Origin: Acholeplasmataceae bacterium UBA5617 | Lineage (GTDB): Bacteria > Bacillota_I > Bacilli_A > Acholeplasmatales > Acholeplasmataceae | Reading direction: 5' to 3' | Length of the DNA stretch: 8,531 bases | Assembly (NCBI GenBank): GCA_002424575.1 | Contig: DIKN01000027.1 | Coordinates: 2,198-10,728, forward strand | In this document: positions 1 through 5,577 of the stretch, in pieces | Numbering within the stretch: the stretch's first letter is position 1 | Layout: each line of letters begins with the position of its first letter | The notes under the pieces: model-generated | The model's database searches: none | What the model saw: the letters and a program-made list of their open reading frames with translations, nothing else | Told to the model about the DNA's origin: nothing | Position numbers and translations under genes: made by a program

Positions 1-252
1 GTCGATGACCATTTGATCATTGCACTAGACATCGGAAACTATCACGAAAATAGAAAGAAACAACTCGAAATTCTTGCAACAAAGACAGCAAAAGAAGTCG
101 CTCAAACACACATTGCAGTGAAATTAGATCCCATGAATGCATTTGATCGTCGCATCATTCACACCAAGTTAGCAGAATGGCGCGATGTGACAACTGAATC
201 CGAAGGCGAAGGCGAACAACGCGCACTCGTTATCAAACCTAAGAAACAATGA
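1..252 (+). CDS. khpB: RNA-binding protein Jag/KhpB, C-terminal part (KH end plus R3H domain), 5' end outside window
   Basis: The reading frame is open from base 1 (beginning VDDHLIIALDIGNY), so only the last 83 residues are seen. The first ~30 residues match the end of the Jag KH domain (the LDIGNYHENR stretch, like the usual LDI-x-G-Y-R-x-R). The rest is an R3H domain: LDPMNAFDRRIIHTKLAEW carries the Arg and His that name the fold, followed by TTESEGEGEQRALVIKPKK, the typical Jag ending. Family knowledge: Jag/KhpB binds RNA with KhpA and affects cell elongation and division in Gram-positive bacteria; its gene usually follows yidC in the rpmH-rnpA-yidC-jag cluster near oriC. That upstream context is not visible here. 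The gene ends in TGA and is followed within a few bases by a terminator, so it is the last gene of its operon. The family call is secure; older names are jag and spoIIIJ-associated protein. Confidence 0.93.
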   Translation, partial: VDDHLIIALDIGNYHENRKKQLEILATKTAKEVAQTHIAVKLDPMNAFDRRIIHTKLAEWRDVTTESEGEGEQRALVIKPKKQ

Positions 253-255
253 ATG

Positions 256-286
256 AAATGCCGATGATTCGGCATTTTTCATTTTT
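256..286 (+). terminator. Intrinsic terminator after jag/khpB
   Basis: A perfect 9-bp stem, AAATGCCGA (256-264) and TCGGCATTT (269-277), closes a TGAT loop. It is followed by a T-rich run (TTTTTCATTTTT). It lies 3 bases after the jag stop and separates that operon from the next promoter. Confidence 0.9.
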
Positions 287-311
287 AGTGAAGAAAAAGG
301 CGTGATATAAT
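282..311 (+). promoter_or_regulatory. Extended -10 promoter for the YiiX-like/rmuC unit
   Basis: TGATATAAT at 303-311 is a perfect extended -10 element (TGnTATAAT). The -35 region is only a weak TTTTTA at 282-287 with an 18-base spacer, and it overlaps the T tract of the jag terminator. The extended -10 commonly compensates for a poor -35. The predicted start is near base 318, giving a leader of about 15 bases before the chosen start codon. Confidence 0.75.
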
Positions 312-321
312 AAGTTCAAGC

Positions 322-328
322 AGGTGAT
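322..328 (+). promoter_or_regulatory. Ribosome binding site that decides the start of the YiiX-like gene
   Basis: AGGTGAT is a 7-base match to the complement of the 16S 3' end (within AAGGAGGTGATC). The in-frame TTG at 333 lies at a workable distance. The GTG at 324 and ATG at 327 overlap or abut the site, and the ATG at 342 is rather far away. Confidence 0.55.
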
Positions 329-332
329 GGTT

Positions 333-1289
333 TTGAAGTGGATGTTTGCAGCTAAACTCAAATCAAAGAAAAAACATAAAATGACTTTTGGCAAGATCCT
401 TAAGACGTTACTCATCCTCATTCTCATGGGGATGGTTTATTCGCTGGGGATTGCTGTAGCAGAAAATATTCAAGTGGATCAGGCGATACAAAACTTTAAG
501 GATCGCAGCACATTTGTCGAAGAAGTTACCATTGAATATAGCTTAGCCAACTATCAGACAAGAAGATACTATAAAGTTTCACGTGAAACATCTTATGAAT
601 TAGCAGATACACGCAGTGTATTCTATAATGATACAAAGAAATTTTTAGGACAAAAAGGCGATATTTTTCTCTCGCAACAATCACCTTTTCCTTATAACGC
701 GTGGGCGCACCTTTTCATATCTTACTATTTTGGAGGACACGCTGCGATTAACAATGGAAACAATCGCTTCATTGAAGCTGTAGGTTTCCCTGAAGATGAT
801 GAAACCATTCTTGATTTCATCTTACATCCAGGGGATCAACCTCACGATTATAGTGCTACCGTCAGTAACTCGTACACAAATTATTGGATGAATCCTGTAT
901 ATCGATCAGAAAGCGATCCAGAGTACCCCTATTATGGGTCACGGTATCGCAACGAATTTATTGGACTGCGTGTTAAAAATATCACCTCAGAACAAATCGA
1001 TGGGGCTGTGAATTATGCGCAGAGCAAAGTCGATAAAAACCTTTACAACTTTTTATTTTTCCTTGATATGGAATATAAATTTTATTGCACAGACCTTGTG
1101 AGTCGCGCTTACCAAAGTGTGATGGTTGAGGAAAGTAAACAGCGACTTTACTCACGAGCACTTAATGATGATCGCTTTATCACATCGGTCAACGATATCA
1201 TCTTATCGAAAGAAACTTACATGATTTTCTATGTTGAAGTGATCGATGATATTTGGCACATTTACTATCTTGAGGATATGGAGGGGTAA
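333..1289 (+). CDS. Membrane-anchored permuted papain-like hydrolase (YiiX/YaeF-like, NlpC/P60 superfamily)
   Basis: A 318-residue protein from TTG 333 (alternatives GTG 324, ATG 327, ATG 342). The N-terminus is strongly basic (KLKSKKKHK), followed by one hydrophobic segment (about residues 25-44, ILKTLLILILMGMVYSLGIA). This suggests a single-pass anchor or uncleaved signal with the rest outside the cell. The remainder has the order typical of circularly permuted NlpC/P60 enzymes: KGDIFLS, then GGHAAI with the candidate catalytic His (about residue 136), RFIEAVG with an acidic residue, and later FYCTDLVSRAY with the candidate nucleophile Cys (about residue 252). The family includes amidases or peptidases on lipids, peptides or cell-wall fragments; the substrate here cannot be told. 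rmuC begins 3 bases after the stop, so the two are cotranscribed. I am fairly sure of the fold class and unsure of the reaction. Confidence 0.72.
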   Translation: MKWMFAAKLKSKKKHKMTFGKILKTLLILILMGMVYSLGIAVAENIQVDQAIQNFKDRSTFVEEVTIEYSLANYQTRRYYKVSRETSYELADTRSVFYNDTKKFLGQKGDIFLSQQSPFPYNAWAHLFISYYFGGHAAINNGNNRFIEAVGFPEDDETILDFILHPGDQPHDYSATVSNSYTNYWMNPVYRSESDPEYPYYGSRYRNEFIGLRVKNITSEQIDGAVNYAQSKVDKNLYNFLFFLDMEYKFYCTDLVSRAYQSVMVEESKQRLYSRALNDDRFITSVNDIILSKETYMIFYVEVIDDIWHIYYLEDMEG

Positions 1290-1292
1290 AAC

Positions 1293-2453
1293 ATGTTGGA
1301 TTATTTCATCTTAGGAGCACTGGTTGTACTCATTGTTTTGGTTGTTTTTTTACTCATCAACTTAAGCAAAAATAAACCACTACCTCCCGATTTAACCGGT
1401 TTTCTCTCATCGCAAGCCGATTTGAAGGTTCATCTTCAAAAGGAATATGCTGAGTTTCGTTATCAACTCGCTCAAATGATCAATGATACGGGGAAAACCT
1501 CACAAAAAGATTTAAATGAGTTTAAAGAAACAATGATACGTCAGATTGAACTCAAATTTAAAGATATCAATGACAAAGTCGATCTTCGACTCGGTGAAGG
1601 ATTCGATAAAACCAACAAGACATTTACCGATGTCGTGGAACGTTTAACTAAGATCGATGAGGCACAAAAAAAGATAGAACTTCTTTCAACCGAAGTGGTT
1701 TCACTCAATGATTTACTCAAAGGACAAAAGACGCGTGGTATTTTTGGCGAAGTTCAGCTCTATCAGCTATTGGTCAATGTCTTTGGTGAAAAAACAACAC
1801 TTTATGACAGACAACATCGCTTATCAAATAATGCGATAGCAGATGCAGTCATTTTCGCACCTGAGCCTATGGGAATGGTTGCTGTTGACTCCAAATTCCC
1901 CTTAGAAAATTATAAGCGTATGCTTAATAAAGATTTGGGGGATGCTGATCGTCTATCAGCGAATAAAGATTTTAAACGCGATGTCAAAAAACATATCGAT
2001 GACATCAAGAATAAATATATTCTTGCAGGAGAAACCAGTGATCATGCGGTGATGTTTGTCCCTGCAGAAGCTGTGTTTGCAGAAATCTACGCTAACCATG
2101 ACGATATTATCGATTATGCGAATCAAAATAAAGTATGGGTGACATCACCAACAACATTGATTTATATGCTATCGATGATTCAAATCATCATCATTAACAT
2201 CGAAAAGAACAAACAAACAGGTAAGATTATTGATGAACTTAAGGGTTTAGGTGAAGATTTCAAGCGCTACAGCGAACGTTGGGAAAAATTGAAGCGTTCG
2301 ATTGATAGCGTCTCATCCAGTGCGAAAGATGTTCATGTCACCACAACAAAAATTTCAAAAAAATTTGAACACATCTCTCAAGCTAAATTTGATGAAATCG
2401 AAGAAGATGATTTAGATCAAATCGACCAACCCGAGATAGAAGAATTAGATTGA
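1293..2453 (+). CDS. rmuC: DNA recombination protein RmuC homologue
   Basis: A 386-residue protein, within the usual RmuC range. An N-terminal membrane helix (residues 5-24) is followed by a charged, probably coiled-coil stretch (about 40-140). The RmuC core then has the PD-(D/E)XK-like pattern: RGIFGEVQLYQLL (Gly-Glu at 152-153), AIADAVIF (Asp 184) and VAVDSKFPLENY (Asp 199, Lys 201). HAVMFVPAEA (251-260) is another family signature. The C-terminus is a second helical region ending in an acidic tail. Family knowledge: RmuC limits DNA rearrangements at inverted repeats and is a predicted nuclease; its exact reaction is poorly known. The start is set by GGAGGGG at 1280-1286, which lies over the stop of the upstream gene. 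I see no terminator after it; its TGA lies inside the -35 box of the asnS promoter, so read-through into the T-box is possible. Confidence 0.93.
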   Translation: MLDYFILGALVVLIVLVVFLLINLSKNKPLPPDLTGFLSSQADLKVHLQKEYAEFRYQLAQMINDTGKTSQKDLNEFKETMIRQIELKFKDINDKVDLRLGEGFDKTNKTFTDVVERLTKIDEAQKKIELLSTEVVSLNDLLKGQKTRGIFGEVQLYQLLVNVFGEKTTLYDRQHRLSNNAIADAVIFAPEPMGMVAVDSKFPLENYKRMLNKDLGDADRLSANKDFKRDVKKHIDDIKNKYILAGETSDHAVMFVPAEAVFAEIYANHDDIIDYANQNKVWVTSPTTLIYMLSMIQIIIINIEKNKQTGKIIDELKGLGEDFKRYSERWEKLKRSIDSVSSSAKDVHVTTTKISKKFEHISQAKFDEIEEDDLDQIDQPEIEELD

Positions 2454-2478
2454 CATATCTCCTTTTCAAGGGTATAAT
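2450..2478 (+). promoter_or_regulatory. Consensus sigma-A promoter for T-box/asnS
   Basis: TTGACA at 2450-2455, a 17-base spacer and TATAAT at 2473-2478 form a perfect consensus promoter. The TGA stop of rmuC (2451-2453) is part of the -35 box. The predicted transcription start is near base 2485, just before the T-box Stem I. Confidence 0.92.
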
Positions 2479-2484
2479 AAATAA

Positions 2485-2714
2485 GAAATCGATGAAGAGA
2501 GAGTAACGTCAATCCGCTTCGTAGAGCGAGTCGGGGACTGGTGAAAGCCCGAACGAATGATGACGTGAAGAACACTCGGAGAGATGGAAGAAATTCGAAA
2601 AGAAAAGTAGAACCATCCGCGACCCGCGTTAAAGGTTTTGAGGGCTAGAATGTTTTCTAGAACTAAGGTGGTACCGCGTTATGTTGACGTCCTTAGACAA
2701 CTAAGGGCGTTTTT
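2485..2714 (+). ncRNA. T-box riboswitch (tRNA-Asn sensing) in the asnS leader
   Basis: All the T-box parts are present in order. The Stem I base pairs GAGT (2501-2504) with ACTC (2574-2577), and ACGTCA (2506-2511) with TGACGT (2561-2566). This leaves a bulge ending in AAC (2571-2573), the Asn specifier codon, followed by the usual purine. The distal arm has TCGGG/CCCGA (2531-2535, 2548-2552) around ACTGGTGAAAG. A GATGG/CCATC helix (2583-2587, 2613-2617) and the hairpin CTAGAA-TGTT-TTCTAG (2645-2660) follow. The conserved T-box AAGGTGGTACCGCG is at 2665-2678. Antiterminator pairing of CTAAGG (2663-2668) with CCTTAG (2691-2696) competes with the terminator. Known mechanism: uncharged tRNA binds the specifier by its anticodon and the UGGN bulge by its 3' end, stabilising the antiterminator. 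The specifier agrees with the downstream gene. Confidence 0.96.
2687..2714 (+). terminator. Regulated T-box terminator before asnS
   Basis: A 10-bp stem (2687-2696 with 2701-2710, one G-U pair) encloses the loop ACAA and ends in TTTTT. Its 5' arm CCTTAG is the same segment used by the antiterminator, so the two folds exclude each other. Confidence 0.93.
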
Positions 2715-2734
2715 ATATTTTTAGGAGGTTAATC

Positions 2735-4126
2735 ATGGAAACAACGGTCAAACAGATTTACAGAGAACCCGAGACACAAGTAGGGAAAATATTGGAACTC
2801 TATGGTTGGATTCGCAACCATCGCGCACAAAAGGAATTTGGATTCATCAATTTTCACGATGGAACGTTTTTTGAAACGCTTCAAGTCGTCTATGAAGAAC
2901 AAAAGATTGATAACTTTAAGGATGTTCAAAAATTGAGAGTAGGCAGTTCCATCATGATCAAAGGTGAACTCATACTCACCCCAGATGCAAAACAACCTTT
3001 TGAAGTCAAAGCTCTACATATCGAACTTTTAGGAGATTCTCCCGAAGATTATCCGATTCAACCCAAAAGACACACGCGTGAATTCTTAAGAGAGGTTGCA
3101 CATTTGCGTGCAAGAACCAATCTCTTTCATGCTGTTTTTAGAGTCAGATCGGTGGCAGCGATGGGCATTCATGAGTTCTTTCAATCCAAAGGATTTATTT
3201 ATACACATACACCCATTATTACCGGTAACGATGGTGAGGGCGCGGGCCAAATGTTTAGTGTCACAACGCTCCCCTTAGAAAAGATACCTTTTAATGATGA
3301 AAAGAAAGTCGATTTCAAAAAGGATTTCTTTGGAAAACGCGCAAATTTAACGGTCACAGGACAACTTGAAGCTGAAACCTTCGCCTTAGCATTCAAAAAC
3401 GTTTATACCTTTGGTCCCACCTTTAGAGCTGAAAATTCCAACACGTTGCGTCATGCATCTGAATTCTGGATGATTGAACCCGAAATGGCATTCGCAGATC
3501 TTGAGAAAAACATGCAAGTCGTTGAAGATATGGTGAAATATTTGATACGCTATGTATTCGAAAAGTGCCCTGAAGAAATGGTTTTCTTCGACAAGTTCGT
3601 TGAACCTGGCTTGACCGAACGCTTACTCAATGTGTTAAACAGTCCTTTTGCTCGCGTCAAGCATAAAGAAGCCATCGATATTCTTCTCCAAAGCGGTGTC
3701 AAATTTGAAAACACACCACGACATGGACAAGATATCAATACAGAACATGAAAAATATTTAACCGAAAAACACTTCAAATCACCGGTCTTTGTCATCGATT
3801 GGCCGAAAGATATCAAAGCCTTCTATATGCGCATGAATGATGATGGACAGACGGTTGCAGCCATGGATCTTCTTGTCCCTGGATCAGGTGAGCTTGTCGG
3901 TGGGTCACAAAGAGAAGAAAGACTCGATCTTCTTATCAAACGTATGGATGAACTTGGCATCCCCAAAGCAGATCTTGAATGGTATCTCGATTTGCGTCGC
4001 TATGGAGGTTGTGTTCACTCAGGTTTTGGTATGGGATTTGAACGCCTTATCATGTATCTCACGGGTGTCGAAAACATTCGCGATGTTATCCCCTTTCCAC
4101 GCACACCAAAAAACTGTGAATTTTAA
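2735..4126 (+). CDS. asnS: Asparagine--tRNA ligase
   Basis: 463 residues, the normal length for bacterial AsnS, a class IIb aminoacyl-tRNA synthetase that charges tRNA-Asn with Asn using ATP in the cytoplasm. The N-terminal anticodon-binding OB fold is at about residues 15-105 (YGWIRNHRAQKEFGFINFHDG). The catalytic core follows, with motif 1 around 140-162 (ending THTPII), motif 2 at 230-250 (FRAEN...RHASEFWMIEPE) and motif 3 at about 430-450 (GFGMGFERLIMYLTGVENIRD). The ending IPFPRTP is typical of AsnS, and RAENSNTLRHASEF fits AsnS rather than AspRS. The start is fixed by AGGAGG at 2723-2728, 6 bases before the ATG. Expression is controlled by the T-box with an Asn specifier directly upstream, which supports the assignment independently. 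It is a single-gene unit ending in a terminator. Its presence suggests the cell charges tRNA-Asn directly; whether the GatCAB amidation route also exists cannot be told here. Confidence 0.97.
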   Translation: METTVKQIYREPETQVGKILELYGWIRNHRAQKEFGFINFHDGTFFETLQVVYEEQKIDNFKDVQKLRVGSSIMIKGELILTPDAKQPFEVKALHIELLGDSPEDYPIQPKRHTREFLREVAHLRARTNLFHAVFRVRSVAAMGIHEFFQSKGFIYTHTPIITGNDGEGAGQMFSVTTLPLEKIPFNDEKKVDFKKDFFGKRANLTVTGQLEAETFALAFKNVYTFGPTFRAENSNTLRHASEFWMIEPEMAFADLEKNMQVVEDMVKYLIRYVFEKCPEEMVFFDKFVEPGLTERLLNVLNSPFARVKHKEAIDILLQSGVKFENTPRHGQDINTEHEKYLTEKHFKSPVFVIDWPKDIKAFYMRMNDDGQTVAAMDLLVPGSGELVGGSQREERLDLLIKRMDELGIPKADLEWYLDLRRYGGCVHSGFGMGFERLIMYLTGVENIRDVIPFPRTPKNCEF

Positions 4127-4152
4127 GAGGTCAAATCGACCTCTTTCTTTTT
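4125..4152 (+). terminator. Intrinsic terminator after asnS
   Basis: An 8-bp perfect stem AAGAGGTC (4125-4132) and GACCTCTT (4138-4145) with loop AAATC is followed by TCTTTTT. It overlaps the asnS stop codon. A second small, AT-rich inverted repeat (CTTTCTT...AAGAAAG) follows directly to about 4160 and may pair as an alternative. Confidence 0.9.
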
Positions 4153-4210
4153 AAAGAAAGAAGATAACCCAATCTCTTCATTTTCATTTCACAAAATCAA
4201 ACTTCTTTGA

Positions 4211-4239
4211 TTGACAAACAATGGGGTACATACTATAAT
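4211..4239 (+). promoter_or_regulatory. Promoter P1 of the sugar ABC operon (consensus sigma-A)
   Basis: TTGACA (4211-4216), a 17-base spacer and TATAAT (4234-4239) make a perfect sigma-A promoter. The predicted start is near 4246, about 280 bases before the first operon gene. The cre-like operator lies immediately downstream, so this promoter is expected to be repressible. Confidence 0.88.
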
Positions 4240-4250
4240 GAAATTACCCC

Positions 4251-4264
4251 TAAAAGCGCTTTCA
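4251..4264 (+). promoter_or_regulatory. cre-like operator (CcpA or LacI-family regulator)
   Basis: TAAAAGCGCTTTCA differs at one position from the ideal catabolite-responsive element TGAAAGCGCTTTCA and keeps the central AGCGCT palindrome. It lies roughly at +6 to +19 relative to the predicted P1 start, a position where CcpA or a local LacI-family sugar repressor would block initiation or early elongation. The target is a carbohydrate importer, which fits. Which of the two protein types binds cannot be decided from the site. Confidence 0.78.
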
Positions 4265-4319
4265 AAAAAGTCGTTTGATAAAATTGCGTAAATTTGGAGA
4301 ATCGAACCACGAGTTTTCA

Positions 4320-4348
4320 TTGTAATTTCAAGGTTATTATTATATAAT
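4320..4348 (+). promoter_or_regulatory. Second promoter P2 in the sugar operon leader
   Basis: TTGTAA (4320-4325, 4 of 6 matches) and TATAAT (4343-4348) are separated by 17 bases. The predicted start is near 4355, only a few bases before a GAGGTG ribosome-site-like sequence. The surrounding DNA is AT-rich, which raises the chance of a random match, but the spacing is ideal. Confidence 0.6.
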
Positions 4349-4372
4349 ACTTGTGTTGAGGTGAAGAGTTGA

Positions 4373-4450
4373 ATGTATCCAAATCTAACCGCTATTCGAA
4401 CACTTTTTTTGGAAACGATCACCATCGTTTTTTTCATATTCAAGACATAA
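4373..4450 (+). CDS. Possible 25-residue leader ORF
   Basis: ATG at 4373 opens a 25-codon frame (MYPNLTAIRTLFLETITIVF, then FIFKT) ending in TAA. GAGGTG at 4359-4364 is a plausible ribosome site 8 bases upstream, and P2 would start just ahead of it. The peptide is short and hydrophobic toward its C-terminus. The second half of the frame coincides with the terminator-like hairpin at 4413-4434, the layout of an attenuating leader peptide, but I see no run of diagnostic codons. A TTG at 4369 opens another frame about as plausibly. I do not recognise a product; it could be non-coding. Confidence 0.25.
   Translation: MYPNLTAIRTLFLETITIVFFIFKT
4413..4434 (+). terminator. Terminator-like hairpin inside the sugar operon leader
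   Basis: AAACGAT (4413-4419) and ATCGTTT (4424-4430) form a perfect 7-bp stem with loop CACC, extendable by two G-U pairs, and the T run continues to 4434. Only two pairs are G-C, so it is a weak terminator. It lies downstream of both P1 and P2 and upstream of the ATPase gene, so it would cut transcripts to roughly 190 and 80 bases. It may be an attenuator or the end of a small RNA. Confidence 0.6.
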
Positions 4451-4478
4451 GTGCTTTTGGGATATCAAAAGTGCTTTT
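4449..4478 (+). repeat. Pair of 10-base direct repeats, 20-base period
   Basis: AAGTGCTTTT occurs at 4449-4458 and again at 4469-4478, exactly 20 bases apart, about two helical turns. The second copy, as AAAAGTGCTTTT, differs by two bases from AAAAGCGCTTTC in the cre-like operator. The interval also forms a small hairpin (CTTTTG...CAAAAG, 4454-4471). Possible operator pair or RNA structure; it lies 50-80 bases before the ATPase start. Confidence 0.55.
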
Positions 4479-4527
4479 CTTTTTATAAAAAGTAAAAAAA
4501 AGATAAACTAAAGGAGTTTGGGATCAC

Positions 4528-5577
4528 ATGGAGATCAGATTAGAGAATTTATCGAAAATATTTGTCGATAAGACAGGTAAAGAAACACGTGCTGTAGATC
4601 AAATGGACTTGGTCATTCCTTCTGGAAAGCTCGTTGGATTGCTCGGACCATCGGGTTGTGGAAAAACGACAACCCTGTTTATGATTGCTGGCTTACACAA
4701 GCCAACATCAGGAAAAATATTTTTCGGTGACGAAGACGTCACCAAATTATCATCAGACAAAAGGGGTATAGGTCTTGTTTTCCAAAACTATGCGCTCTAT
4801 CCCCACATGACCGTGCGTCAAAACATCATGTTTCCTCTTGAAAACTTAAAGATTGAACGTGAAGAAGCTGTTCAACGTGTCATCGAGATGGCTCAACTTG
4901 TTGGTATTGAAGATCAACTTGACAAAAAACCAGGTCAACTATCAGGTGGACAACAACAACGCGTCGCGATTGCTCGCGCACTTGTCAAAAAACCCAAAGT
5001 TCTCCTTTTGGATGAACCACTTTCGAACTTAGATGCGCGTTTACGCCTACAAACGCGTGAAGAAATTAAACGCATTCAAAAAGAAACGGGTATTACGACC
5101 GTGTTCGTAACCCACGACCAAGAAGAAGCGATGAGCATCTCTGATGAAATTGTCGTCATGAATTTTGGTGTTACCCAGCAAAAAGACATTCCACAGAAAG
5201 TCTATACCAACCCGCACAATCTGTTCGTTGCTAAATTCCTCGGTAATCCACCCATTAATGTCATTCGTGGTGAAGTCAAAGACAACAAGCTTTACATTAA
5301 TGGTATTTTATTTGCTGATAAAAAAGCACCTGATGGTTCTTATGAAGTTGGACTCAGACCTGAAGATTTCAGAATTGATAAAATCGGTTTAAAGGTTGAA
5401 CATCCAGAAGTTGATATCATTGGACGCGACACCATGATTCGTTTTAACATTGGGGATACACAAATCCGAGCTTTAGTTGATTCTGAATCCTATCATGAGT
5501 CGAACGAGATCATCTTAACCGTTCGTGGAAACAAGATTCATCTCTTCAACATCGAAAGTGGTGACGTCGTACGATGA
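4528..5577 (+). CDS. Sugar ABC transporter ATP-binding protein, MsmK/UgpC/MalK type
   Basis: 349 residues, close to the usual length for this family. It powers import by hydrolysing ATP on the cytoplasmic face of the permease pair. All nucleotide-binding motifs are intact: Walker A GPSGCGKTT (40-48), Q-loop Gln 86 (VFQNYALYPHMTV), signature LSGGQQQR (138-145), Walker B VLLLDEP (158-164) with catalytic Glu 163, D-loop SNLD and switch His 196 (VFVTHDQEEAM). After about residue 235 comes the MalK-type C-terminal OB/TOBE region (FLGNPPIN, VGLRPEDFRI), which marks carbohydrate-type (CUT1) ATPases and often binds regulators. The ribosome site AAGGAG (4511-4516) is 11 bases from the ATG, longer than ideal. 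It is the first gene of the operon and shares ATGA with the next gene. Having its own ATPase suggests a self-contained importer, although MsmK-type ATPases can also serve other permeases. The substrate is unknown. Confidence 0.93.
   Translation: MEIRLENLSKIFVDKTGKETRAVDQMDLVIPSGKLVGLLGPSGCGKTTTLFMIAGLHKPTSGKIFFGDEDVTKLSSDKRGIGLVFQNYALYPHMTVRQNIMFPLENLKIEREEAVQRVIEMAQLVGIEDQLDKKPGQLSGGQQQRVAIARALVKKPKVLLLDEPLSNLDARLRLQTREEIKRIQKETGITTVFVTHDQEEAMSISDEIVVMNFGVTQQKDIPQKVYTNPHNLFVAKFLGNPPINVIRGEVKDNKLYINGILFADKKAPDGSYEVGLRPEDFRIDKIGLKVEHPEVDIIGRDTMIRFNIGDTQIRALVDSESYHESNEIILTVRGNKIHLFNIESGDVVR

Noticed and set aside
2552..2554. An earlier AAC as T-box specifier
   Set aside because: It lies at the foot of the Stem I distal arm, not in the bulge next to the GAGT/ACTC base helix; the AAC at 2571-2573 is in the right place.
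3550..4154. Alternative frames inside asnS (minus 3550-3816, plus 3837-4154)
   Set aside because: They are shadows of a clearly conserved synthetase gene, with no family features of their own.
4189..4443. 84-codon minus-strand frame across the sugar operon leader
   Set aside because: It covers two promoters, the operator and the hairpin; the translation has no recognisable domain. The well-formed + strand signals explain the region better.
4369..4488. TTG-started frame of about 40 codons overlapping the 25-codon ORF
   Set aside because: The ribosome site is too close to the TTG, and the translation is rich in polar and aromatic residues with no known pattern; kept only as an alternative.
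4484..4489. TATAAA as a third promoter -10 near the ATPase gene
   Set aside because: No -35-like sequence lies at 16-18 bases; the stretch is simply AT-rich.
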